Source of the DNA: Paenibacillus sp. FSL K6-0276
Lineage (GTDB): Bacteria; Bacillota; Bacilli; Paenibacillales; Paenibacillaceae
Direction of reading: 5' to 3'
Assembly (NCBI RefSeq): GCF_037977235.1
Contig: NZ_CP150276.1
Span: forward strand, 2,232,001-2,296,000
Length of the DNA stretch: 64,000 bases
Below, one piece after another: positions 54,100-64,000 of the stretch. A model generated the notes under the pieces. That model saw only the letters and a program-made list of their open reading frames with translations. It was not told the origin of the DNA and searched no databases. Both the position numbers and the translations under genes were made by a program. The first letter of the stretch is position 1. Every line of letters starts with the position of its first letter.

Positions 54100-54228
54100 C
54101 ACTGCTGACGAGGTTAGCTGACGGACTCGGGTAAGATGGTACCCTACATTCTAATGCTCAATGATTCGCCCCAATTAACTGGTTCCCCCGCTTTTCAACT
54201 GTAAAAGTTGGAAATTAAGCGTAGATAA
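54100..54228 (-). promoter_or_regulatory. Cyclic di-AMP riboswitch (ydaO/yuaA class)
   Basis: The minus strand carries, in order, the conserved ydaO elements: CGCTTAAT, AGCGGGGGAACCA, TTGGGGCGAATC, TAGGGTA...TACCCGA, and TCCGTCAGCTAACCTCGT with a following AGC. These are the paired and loop segments that form the two c-di-AMP sites. It starts right after a sigma-A promoter and is followed by an intrinsic terminator, then the kamA-like gene 74 bases beyond. c-di-AMP riboswitches usually turn off potassium, osmolyte and cell-wall genes when c-di-AMP is high. Confidence 0.92.
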
Positions 54229-54258
54229 AGTATACCCTATGAAGTTTTAAAAAGTCAA
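54229..54258 (-). promoter_or_regulatory. Promoter driving the riboswitch and kamA-like gene
   Basis: Minus strand TTGACT (54258-54253), an 18-base spacer, TATACT (54234-54229). The transcript would start within a few bases of the aptamer's 5' strand. Confidence 0.8.
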
Positions 54259-54271
54259 AAAAATCCTAAGT

Positions 54272-55945
54272 TCAGCTTCCGCCACTAACGCTATTTCCTC
54301 CGAGCAGTTTAGGCAGCAGCGTAAGCAGCTTCTCACGAGTTAGCGCATCTCCGGAGTTCCATTTGCTTCCGTCGAGCAGATAGACTTGGTCCTGACGTAC
54401 TGCGGGTAGACGACTCCAAATGGAACTCTGAAGGAGCTGTTCCATAGCTTTTCGAGAGTCCTTGCGTTCCGGGATGAGCATGAAGATATGGTCTCCAGTA
54501 TAGGCATGCAGTCGTGCTGGATCAACCTCTGCGAACCCTAATCCTTCATCGAGAATGGCTTGGATCTCTTCAGTGGCTTGTAGGCCGCAAGGGGCATAAA
54601 GAGCAGTGGACAATCCAGACATTCCCATAGCAAATAGATGATTTCCATGGTCATAAATCAAAGCAGAGGCTGTTTCTCCGCGTTGAAGAGTATCCGTGTA
54701 AAGATGCTGCCACATGGCAGCGTTTTTTGATGTGAATGAATCCAGCCATGCCTCGGCTTCGTGCTGTTTACCCAACCAGCTTCCTAGTGTCCGCATACGG
54801 TGTTCAAGCGGTGCGAATGAATCGAAGGTAAGGGTCGGGGCGATGCCCGAGACTACTCTGTAGGCCCTTTCATCCGCGTTAGCTATAATAATCAGGTCGG
54901 GGCTTAACGAAGCGGTAAGCTGCGGGTCCAGAGGAAAGCCAACGTTAGCGAGCTTCTTAAGCCGATGTTTGTAGACACTGTTCCGCGCGAAGGATTCGTC
55001 TCCTCCGACGGGCTTTACGCCTAATGCTAGAAGGTCGCCAAGCGTCTCTCCATGGTAGACAATGCGTCTTGGCCGCTCTGGAATGTCTACCTCATGGCCA
55101 GTCCAATCATTGACGCTACGCTTCCGACCTTGTTGATGTGCATATTGTCCGGGTGTGATTCCGGTCTTTTGGCGAAAGCGGCGACTGAAATAATATTCAT
55201 CGGAGAAGCCAACCAGCCGAGCAATCTCCCGTAGCGGTTCAGTGGACTCCAGCAGGAATCGCTTCGAATGATTAATGCGCAATTCGGTCAGGTAATCGAG
55301 TGGTCTTTGGCCGGTAAGCTTTTGAAAGATCGGAGTATACTGCCAGAGTGTTACACCCGCGAGCTCAGCCAGTTGCTTCACGGTGATGCTTTCCGTATAG
55401 TTTTCTTGCATATATTGGATGGTCTTTTCCACGGAATCCGCGGGACTTGGCAACTGTTCGGATGGATAATTATGCTCAAAGAGCAAGAGCAGTAATTCTT
55501 GGAATTTCAATTGCCGCTTAAAAAACTGCACATCATCGGCATTATTTTTGTTCATAAGTAGTTCTTCCGCAAGGCGGATTACCCTAGTGAACGGGTGGAC
55601 AATTAGTTCCTGCCTGCCCGGAAGGAGTTCCTCAGAACAATATTCGGGAAACTCGGCTGTATTAATTGCTGTAAAAGTGATGAGATAATAATATAGTGTC
55701 ATCTCCTGATTGTCCGTGCTATAGGAAGTTCCGGGAGTTAGCAAATAACAAGTATCTGTAGTCAGTGTTATTGTTTGATCGCTAAGGATCAGCTGTCCGC
55801 TACCGCCAGTGAATATTAGAAGACTATAAAAGTGAGTTGTATGAGTCTCAGAGCAAGAGCATGCCGGTTGAACATTTAGTTCCGCATCAGTCAGCTGAAA
55901 CAGCAACGAGCGGAGCGGGGCAGCGACGGGTAATGTTTGCAGCAA
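54272..55945 (-). CDS. Btr-like regulator: AraC domain fused to a siderophore-binding-protein domain
   Basis: About 557 residues. An N-terminal cupin-like sensor (residues about 1-150) is followed by an AraC double helix-turn-helix (VKQLAELAGVTLWQYTPIFQ; EIARLVGFSDEYYFSRRFRQ, about 185-275). The C-terminal half is homologous to Fe-siderophore binding proteins (DIPERPRRIVYHGETLGDLL, LSPDLIIIANADE) and shares this part with the next gene. Btr of Bacillus subtilis has the same build: it binds the siderophore inside the cell and activates uptake genes. The frame extends up to 56032, but a terminator hairpin and a Fur box lie in that extension. GGAGG is 7 bases before TTG 55945, so I place the start there. 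Confidence 0.85.
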   Translation of the reverse strand: MLQTLPVAAPLRSLLFQLTDAELNVQPACSCSETHTTHFYSLLIFTGGSGQLILSDQTITLTTDTCYLLTPGTSYSTDNQEMTLYYYLITFTAINTAEFPEYCSEELLPGRQELIVHPFTRVIRLAEELLMNKNNADDVQFFKRQLKFQELLLLLFEHNYPSEQLPSPADSVEKTIQYMQENYTESITVKQLAELAGVTLWQYTPIFQKLTGQRPLDYLTELRINHSKRFLLESTEPLREIARLVGFSDEYYFSRRFRQKTGITPGQYAHQQGRKRSVNDWTGHEVDIPERPRRIVYHGETLGDLLALGVKPVGGDESFARNSVYKHRLKKLANVGFPLDPQLTASLSPDLIIIANADERAYRVVSGIAPTLTFDSFAPLEHRMRTLGSWLGKQHEAEAWLDSFTSKNAAMWQHLYTDTLQRGETASALIYDHGNHLFAMGMSGLSTALYAPCGLQATEEIQAILDEGLGFAEVDPARLHAYTGDHIFMLIPERKDSRKAMEQLLQSSIWSRLPAVRQDQVYLLDGSKWNSGDALTREKLLTLLPKLLGGNSVSGGS

Positions 55946-55967
55946 GAGGAAGCCTCCGTTCATTTGG

Positions 55968-55982
55968 TGAGAATGATTATCA
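55968..55982. promoter_or_regulatory. Fur box before the Btr-like gene
   Basis: TGAGAATGATTATCA matches the 7-1-7 Fur consensus TGATAATNATTATCA at all but one position. Located 23 bases upstream of the proposed TTG start. Confidence 0.8.
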
Positions 55983-56005
55983 ATTAATTCATTGTATATA
56001 AAATA

Positions 56006-56039
56006 AAGAAGCATATCAACAGCTGTTGACATGCTTCTT
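56006..56039 (-). terminator. Terminator of the siderophore-binding-protein gene
   Basis: A 34-base near-perfect palindrome (AAGAAGCAT ... ATGCTTCTT with inner TCAACAGCTGTTGA), followed on the minus strand by TATTTTATATAC. Confidence 0.8.
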
Positions 56040-56085
56040 GCAGTTTTCTATCAGCTAAGTGCCAAACGCCTCATTAAAGTGAAGA

Positions 56086-57111
56086 TTACTTCATATTCAA
56101 AAGCTGAGGGATTTCACCGAGCAGCCATTCTCTTGTTGTTGCATCACTTGAGGTCTTCATAATGTCTTGTGTATAGACATATCCGTTCTTGACGGCAGGA
56201 AGACCTTTCCAGATCGGGCTCTTTAATAGAGTAGCTGTGGATTGCTTGGCTTCATCGGCCACAGGAGTCAGGATGAAAATCCGATCTCCGGCATATTCTT
56301 TAAGCACTTCCATGGATACTTCCTGGAATCCCATACCTTCATCAAGTACCTTCTGAATAGCTGGGGTTGGCTTGAAGCCTTTCTCCCCATAAAGGACTTG
56401 CGAAAGTCCGGTTGTCGCCATTACAAACAGTCTGTCTCCAGGATAATAAGTGAAGACCGAAGCCGTTTCTCCTTCTTTAATGCCTGCTGACTTCAACTGT
56501 TCCCACATGGCATCTTCACTCGTTTTATATTTGGCGAGCCATGCCTCTGCTTCGGTCGTTTTCCCAAGAATTCCGCCAATATCAAGCATCCGTTCCTTTA
56601 GCGGGGCAAAGGTATCGAATATTATCGTTGGTGCGATTTTGGACAGCTGCTCGAAATCAGCTTCATCTGTTCCTGCATAGATAATCAAATCAGGCTGAAG
56701 TTCCAGCGTCTTTTCCAGATTGATAGGGAACCCTACATCTTCGACGCCTTGAAGCTGATCTTCAAAAACCTGACCCTCACCCATGGAAAGTGGATATCCT
56801 ACCGCTTGCACACCAAGTGCGAGCAGATCGCCATAGGTTTCTCCTGAATAAATCACGCGCTTAGGGTTAACGGGAATTTCTACGGTATGGCCTATGTAAT
56901 CCGTATAGGAGCGAGTAGTCGCAGCAGCTTCATTAGTCCCCTTGTCGGATGTTTCTGGAGAAGGTGCAGCGGTAGCAGAAGTATTATTTCCGGCTGTGTT
57001 AGACGCTTTGTTCTTGGCTGATTGTTCTTCTGAGTTTCCGCACGCGAGTAGTAATGTGGTCATCAGAAAGAGTACACATAACACGGCGAAGGGTTGTCTT
57101 ACCTTATTCAT
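56086..57111 (-). CDS. Fe3+-siderophore ABC transporter binding lipoprotein
   Basis: 341 residues. The lipoprotein signal ends FLMTTLLLACGNSEE (Cys about residue 24), followed by a Ser/Thr/Ala linker and a FepB/FeuA-type binding domain (HTVEIPVNPKRVIYSGETYG; LQPDLIIYAGTDE; IFDTFAPLKERMLDIG). It captures ferric siderophore on the cell surface; the permease and ATPase genes are not in this window. The domain is strikingly similar to the C-terminal half of the adjacent Btr-like regulator, indicating a common ligand and origin. A Fur box lies 36-54 bases upstream, so it should be induced by iron limitation. Confidence 0.92.
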   Translation of the reverse strand: MNKVRQPFAVLCVLFLMTTLLLACGNSEEQSAKNKASNTAGNNTSATAAPSPETSDKGTNEAAATTRSYTDYIGHTVEIPVNPKRVIYSGETYGDLLALGVQAVGYPLSMGEGQVFEDQLQGVEDVGFPINLEKTLELQPDLIIYAGTDEADFEQLSKIAPTIIFDTFAPLKERMLDIGGILGKTTEAEAWLAKYKTSEDAMWEQLKSAGIKEGETASVFTYYPGDRLFVMATTGLSQVLYGEKGFKPTPAIQKVLDEGMGFQEVSMEVLKEYAGDRIFILTPVADEAKQSTATLLKSPIWKGLPAVKNGYVYTQDIMKTSSDATTREWLLGEIPQLLNMK

Positions 57112-57146
57112 ATAATATTGCCTCCCTAAAATATGTAGCGATCACC

Positions 57147-57165
57147 AATAATGATAATCATTCTC
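57147..57165. promoter_or_regulatory. Fur box before the siderophore-binding lipoprotein gene
   Basis: AATAATGATAATCATTCTC matches the classical 19-bp Fur consensus at 17 of 19 positions, with an intact AATGATAATCATT core. Confidence 0.88.
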
Positions 57166-57334
57166 GACGAAAACTATCATAAATTAAAGTCTTATTTTAC
57201 TCAATGGACAAAACACAATAAGGCTATTCGATTTGTACAACCTTGCTATCTGGCATGCAGAAAAAGAGATAGGAGAAGGATGGAAATGCTGAGAAAGCTC
57301 TGTTTATCCTAATCCAACTCGAAATCATAGGAAG

Positions 57335-57379
57335 AAAGGCCGTCTCTGATTGGTTTCTACCAAACAGGACGGCCTTTTT
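57335..57379 (-). terminator. Terminator downstream of the GH2 gene
   Basis: Stem AAAGGCCGTC / GACGGCCTTT with a 23-base loop, 33 bases after the lacZ-type stop. T-rich on both sides, so probably bidirectional. The remaining bases 57166-57334 hold no gene that I can support. Confidence 0.75.
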
Positions 57380-57411
57380 TGAAAATATTATATTTTATTT
57401 GCTATCCAACA

Positions 57412-60573
<3,162 letters not shown>

Positions 60574-60581
60574 TTGGAGTA

Positions 60582-61463
60582 ATGTTAAGATATATAAAAG
60601 ATTTTTCATCCTATATAACAAAATATGAAACGAGTGATCAAATGGAGAGCAAAATAATCTTTTGCCAAACGGAAGATACGATCATGCTGCCGCTTTATGC
60701 TACAACGATTGGATTTTGGGAGCATCAGGCAGAAACAATACGTCCTACCGGATTTCCGGATTATCAAATGCATCAGATTCACGAAGGCAAAGGTGAACTT
60801 GTTATAAATGAGAAGCGATATATTGTCGGCTCAGGGGATGTCTTCTTTTTGTTCCCGAATATTATACATTCGTATGCGCCAATCAGCAGTAAGTGGAAGC
60901 TGTCATGGGTTTCATTCAATGGTAGAGAGGCCAGCCAAATGCTGCTCTACGCAGGAATCCGTGAATCAGGACCTGCAAGATTGAAAGAGGATAAGTGGCT
61001 GAATCCTTTAAAGGAAATGCTCAACAAGTCAGATAGCAATGAACTGGAAACTAACCTGGAACGATCCAAACGATTATACGCGCTGCTTCTGGATTTAAAA
61101 AGCAACCTAGTCTCTCCTCTAAATGAGGCTCTTGAATTGGAGCGAATTAAACCGGTGCTGTGTCATATCGAAAGTAATCTACATAGGGCCCTCCCATTAA
61201 AAGAACTTGCGGAGGTTATTGCGGTGTCGCCACAGTATTTATGTAGGCTTTTTCAAAAAACAATTCATGATCGACCTGTAACCTATATCAATAAGCAACG
61301 TATAAACTTGAGTAAACAACTAATGTTTAATGAACGAGATAAAAAAATGTATGAAATTGCTCAGTTAGTGGGTTTCGAAAATGCCAGCTACTTTTGTTTA
61401 GTGTTTAAGCGGTTGACTGGAATGAGTCCTGAGCAATTTAAACAGTTGCATGGTTTGGACTAG
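60582..61463 (+). CDS. AraC-family regulator, probable activator of the beta-galactosidase gene
   Basis: 293 residues. An N-terminal AraC-binding cupin (about residues 45-160: FPDYQMHQIHEGKGELVINE) senses a sugar. The C-terminal double helix-turn-helix is LKELAEVIAVSPQYLCRLFQ and EIAQLVGFENASYFCLVFKR. It is divergent from lacZ. The ATG at 60582 has GGAG only 3 bases away; ATG 60642 would give a shorter protein that still contains both domains, so the start is uncertain. Confidence 0.9.
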   Translation: MLRYIKDFSSYITKYETSDQMESKIIFCQTEDTIMLPLYATTIGFWEHQAETIRPTGFPDYQMHQIHEGKGELVINEKRYIVGSGDVFFLFPNIIHSYAPISSKWKLSWVSFNGREASQMLLYAGIRESGPARLKEDKWLNPLKEMLNKSDSNELETNLERSKRLYALLLDLKSNLVSPLNEALELERIKPVLCHIESNLHRALPLKELAEVIAVSPQYLCRLFQKTIHDRPVTYINKQRINLSKQLMFNERDKKMYEIAQLVGFENASYFCLVFKRLTGMSPEQFKQLHGLD

Positions 61464-61604
61464 AAAGATGGAGAATACCTCTAAGCCCTATGATAAACGC
61501 TTACTTGTTAGCGTCTAGCACTCCATGATATAGTTTAATTGAGTTCATATGTTGTTTTTTTCACGATCAGATATCAAGTTAATCATCAGGAAGGAGACAT
61601 CAAT

Positions 61605-62510
61605 TTGAATGAGAAGTTAAAAGAGGCCTATGAACGTTTGGACTTGCCTGTAGACATTACCCGGGAGGAACTGAATAAAAAGTTTGATTTGCACTTGAAA
61701 CGCCGTCGATCTAATTCCTCGGAAGGTGAGGCTACAGCCTATGAAGAAGAATTTCTTGCTTACAAAACAATCCTAGACGGCTTGGATCAGCAGGAAATTC
61801 AGGAGGCAGAGGACAAACGGTTGGAGAAATGGGGAGCATTTTCCGGCATAGCGCGTAAATCGGAGAATTTTTTTAGGTTGTACAAAGTCCATACTTTTAT
61901 ATCTATAATCGTGCTGTTGGTGCTAATCTTTGGAGGTAACGCTCTCTATAATCAATATCAAGCCAAAAAATATGAAGCTTCACTCCCGCCAGTGGATGTA
62001 CATATCATGTTCTTAGGCAATTATGAATCCCAGGATCCGTCAGGTAAGAATGAAGAGCTTAAACAAGAGATTATCAATCGCTATCCAACTTGGAAGCGGG
62101 TTAATACGGATGTCGTGTACCTTCCCTCAACAGGTGGGACGGGTGGAGGAACCTTAGACATGACTTATCTACAGCGCGCGATGGCGATGCTGGCAGCGGA
62201 GCGTCCGGACATTCTTATTTTGGATGATGCTACTTTTGATTGGATCGGACAGCAGCAGGGACTTAAGAATCTGGAGCCGTTTGTTAAATCAGCGGGACTT
62301 CCTTTAGATGATATTCGTTTGAAACGTATAAAAAATACGGAGAATGGTGAAGAATGGATCACTGGCGTAGATATCACAGATACGAAGTTTGCTACAGACC
62401 TTCCTATTCATTCTCGGAAGATGATAATCGGGGTGTTTGGAGAAGGCGACGGAAAGAATAAATCAACTGATTTTGTCGAGTTCTTAGCTGGGCAAATGAC
62501 TGCCAAATAA
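61605..62510 (+). CDS. Single-pass membrane protein with J-domain-like N-terminus and binding-protein-like outer domain
   Basis: 301 residues from TTG 61605, which has AAGGAG 8 bases upstream. The longer frame to 61539 lacks a site. Residues 1-60 (LKEAYERLDLPVDITREELN, FLAYKTILDGL) resemble a degenerate J-domain or heterocyst-type J-like fold, without a clear HPD. One membrane helix lies at about residues 94-116. The outer part (VDVHIMFLGNYES; PDILILDDATFDWIGQQQGL) resembles the first lobe of an extracellular solute-binding protein. I know of no function; the family appears confined to Paenibacillus-like bacteria as far as I can judge. A terminator follows, so it is monocistronic. Confidence 0.75.
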   Translation: MNEKLKEAYERLDLPVDITREELNKKFDLHLKRRRSNSSEGEATAYEEEFLAYKTILDGLDQQEIQEAEDKRLEKWGAFSGIARKSENFFRLYKVHTFISIIVLLVLIFGGNALYNQYQAKKYEASLPPVDVHIMFLGNYESQDPSGKNEELKQEIINRYPTWKRVNTDVVYLPSTGGTGGGTLDMTYLQRAMAMLAAERPDILILDDATFDWIGQQQGLKNLEPFVKSAGLPLDDIRLKRIKNTENGEEWITGVDITDTKFATDLPIHSRKMIIGVFGEGDGKNKSTDFVEFLAGQMTAK

Positions 62511-62539
62511 ATGAGTATGTATTAATGAACCCGTGTGAT

Positions 62540-62581
62540 AAAGGCCGATGTTGTATGGATTCTCATACGATATCGGCCTTT
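62540..62581 (+). terminator. Terminator of the J-like membrane protein gene
   Basis: Stem AAAGGCCGAT / ATCGGCCTTT with inner pairing GTATG / CATAC, then TGTGTTGTTT. Confidence 0.78.
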
Positions 62582-62591
62582 GTGTTGTTTA

Positions 62592-62865
62592 CACAGCGAG
62601 TGTGGAGGATTCCACAGGGGATATCATTCTTAAGACAGTATATGTACAAGATAACAGCGTTTCTGGTGAGATCGTATTAGAAGGGTTGGCAAAAGAGGGC
62701 TTGTCGGTCGAAGTGTATGAAATGTCGGGACACCAACTTGAGGATGAAAACAACTTTGAGAATAAGGAACTTGTCTCCCCTAAACAAACAAGCTTTACGA
62801 CGGTGGGCAGTAGTTTTATGTATGAGTTTCCGAAGCAATCTGTAACGATTTTTAGAATTCATTAA
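62592..62865 (+). pseudogene. 3' remnant of a GH51 alpha-L-arabinofuranosidase
   Basis: The open frame begins within the preceding terminator and reads TASVEDSTGDIILKTVYVQD, a middle part with DENNFENKELVSPKQTSF, and the end FMYEFPKQSVTIFRIH. This is the C-terminal beta-sandwich of GH51 enzymes (AbfA: sxDeNSFenPekVxP ... fxPySvTvLRI). The catalytic barrel is missing entirely; it is followed by its own terminator, so only the gene's end survives. Confidence 0.75.
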
Positions 62866-62891
62866 ACTGAAATAAGATTTCTGACATTTAA

Positions 62892-62930
62892 AAAAAGCGC
62901 CTCGGTTCGTTAGGAATCAGGGCGCTTTTT
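62892..62930 (+). terminator. Terminator after the GH51 remnant
   Basis: 10-bp stem AAAAAGCGCC / GGCGCTTTTT with a 19-base loop. Confidence 0.75.
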
Positions 62931-62949
62931 GCTGTGCGCATGAGGATAC

Positions 62950-62968
62950 GTGGATGATAATCATTTTT
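62950..62968. promoter_or_regulatory. Weak Fur-box-like palindrome
   Basis: The core ATGATAATCATT is identical to the centre of the Fur consensus, but the flanks match poorly (about 14 of 19). It lies 140 bases upstream of the broken zinc-ribbon gene. Confidence 0.3.
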
Positions 62969-63104
62969 CTATAAGTTACAAAATATGTCTAACCATTGTG
63001 GTAAAATATAGGTGAAAGGAACTACATGGTGATAGCATGGATAATACAATCCAGTTGATGGCTGTGCGATGCGACCATTAATGATAAGTTGAGGAGAATG
63101 TAGA

Positions 63105-64000
63105 TTGCTTAACTATTGTAAAAGATGTAAAGAGATTCATTCATCAGAGGATATTTGTCCGTTTTATCAAAAATAACTCAGAGAACACCCGGAATTGCTT
63201 ACTGAAGCCGCAAACTTCTCTACTGTTGCAGCCCAATATCACTTGATTTCATCTCAGACGTTGGACACGGTTGCCAAAGGAATAAACAAAATTTCAGGCA
63301 GCCAATTGGGTTATGAGGGTACACAGCAATATATGCGGGATGTTCAAGTATTCCGGCAATTAAAAGTGGATGCTTATTGCAAATCTGGTGCTTTTGAAAA
63401 TGCTAGAAACGCAAGAAGTTACATAGAGAATGCCAGCAATGGCCAAAGAGACACTTTGATTAAAAAACTTAACGGAACAGGACAAGAGGTGGACTGGCTA
63501 CGCTGGAAGCAAGTACAGCTTAACAGTTTGGCAGAGAAGTCCAAGCTTTTGGGTGAGGAAGTTACAAATGCAGCAGGAATTGACGGAGTCACCATCAATC
63601 GGTTCAATGGTCAGGAAGTATGCAGAACGAGCGTTAAGGCTGCTCAATCTAGTAAAGGATTAGGAACCAATGTTAGTGATGTACTGAAAGCACTTAAGGA
63701 TGGAACGCTGAATCCTAACGATACAGTAGCTGGAATTGGAGGTACGGACGAAGTACTAAAGAAGGCCATAGACCGAAATATGATGAAAGCGATCCAGAAT
63801 GGGGATATGGATTTTGCCAATACGTTAAAGCAGGCCAAAGAACAACTAAGTGTCAGCGAGCTTAATAATCCAGAGAGAATCAAGCAATCCACACAAAGAC
63901 TTCAGGATAAAATGTTAAAAGGTCAGGCTTCAGCGCAGGTGACCGTACAGGAGATTTCCAAAAAAGCGGTTCAAGGTGCTGTTATCGGTGCGGCTATAAG
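63105..64000 (+). pseudogene. Zinc-ribbon protein gene with in-frame ochre codon, 3' end outside window
   Basis: TTG 63105 follows AGGAG by 8 bases and opens LNYCKRCKEIHSSEDICPFY, a short zinc-ribbon with three cysteines (CxxC...C). TAA at 63174-63176 interrupts it. The same frame then continues LREHPELLTEAANFSTVAAQ to the end of the window, some 270 more residues (…NGTGQEVDWLRWKQVQLNSL…, ending KKAVQGAVIGAAI, a glycine/alanine membrane-like stretch). CAA (Gln) to TAA is the simplest cause. No later start with a ribosome site is visible. The family is a conserved hypothetical that I recognise only vaguely; function unknown. Confidence 0.65.

Noticed and set aside
55946-56032. Longer N-terminus for the Btr-like regulator from ATG 56032
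   Set aside because: The added stretch contains the terminator hairpin of the upstream gene and a Fur box, so it is regulatory DNA rather than coding.
57279-57311. Ten-codon frame (MEMLRKLCLS) with GGAGAAGG before it, upstream of the 57335 terminator
   Set aside because: It could be a leader peptide, but no plus-strand gene follows for it to control; probably chance.

Overview
The window reads as chromosome of a spore-forming, sugar-eating Firmicute, most likely Paenibacillus or a close relative. No rRNA gene is present to prove this. The support is indirect: two YesM/YesN-type two-component pairs (sensor plus AraC-tailed response regulator) beside Lpl-type sugar ABC transporters, a YheC/YheD spore-coat ATP-grasp gene, a Btr-like AraC/binding-protein fusion with Fur boxes, a c-di-AMP (ydaO) riboswitch, strong GGAGG ribosome sites and frequent TTG starts. 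No ATPase gene accompanies any of the three sugar transporters, so a shared MsmX-type ATPase elsewhere is expected.

Layout. 0-4.5 kb: 3' part of a secreted GH30 glycosidase with a ricin-type lectin tail, a DinB-family protein and a cardiolipin synthase. 4.6-8.8 kb: a divergent ATP-grasp gene facing a two-gene operon for L-2,3-diaminopropionate, in which the SbnA enzyme is fused behind a complete adenylate-forming domain and followed by SbnB. This resembles a small natural-product locus. 8.9-10.8 kb: a TetR regulator and a membrane-anchored pectin-acetylesterase-like protein. 11-28.9 kb: an alpha-mannoside/N-glycan utilisation locus with two GH38 mannosidases, a GH125, a large clan-A glycosidase of uncertain family, a two-component pair and an Lpl-type importer. 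29-34.8 kb: an IclR-led operon encoding every step expected for oxidative, non-phosphorylating catabolism of a 6-deoxy sugar (L-fucose or L-rhamnose type). 34.9-43.7 kb: a GC-richer alpha-galactoside module (GH36, ABC importer, divergent two-component pair) whose right edge abuts a decapitated tetR gene. 44.5-51.1 kb: a LacI-controlled alpha-xyloside operon (GH31 plus importer) with two matching operator palindromes.

51.2-54.3 kb is a decaying stretch. A P-loop ATPase breaks off at its H-loop and runs straight into the tail of an ABC-2 permease. Next to it a lysine 2,3-aminomutase-family gene, preceded by a textbook promoter, c-di-AMP riboswitch and terminator, is cut by an in-frame amber codon. 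54.3-57.2 kb: siderophore uptake (Fur-boxed binding lipoprotein and Btr-like activator). 57.4-61.5 kb: GH2 beta-galactosidase and a divergent AraC regulator. 61.6-64 kb: a membrane protein with a J-domain-like N-terminus, a GH51 remnant and a zinc-ribbon gene with an in-frame ochre codon that runs off the window.

The theme is plant or host glycan foraging, with each sugar locus under its own sensor. The points I consider most novel are the adenylation-SbnA fusion locus and the c-di-AMP riboswitch in front of a (now broken) lysine aminomutase gene.
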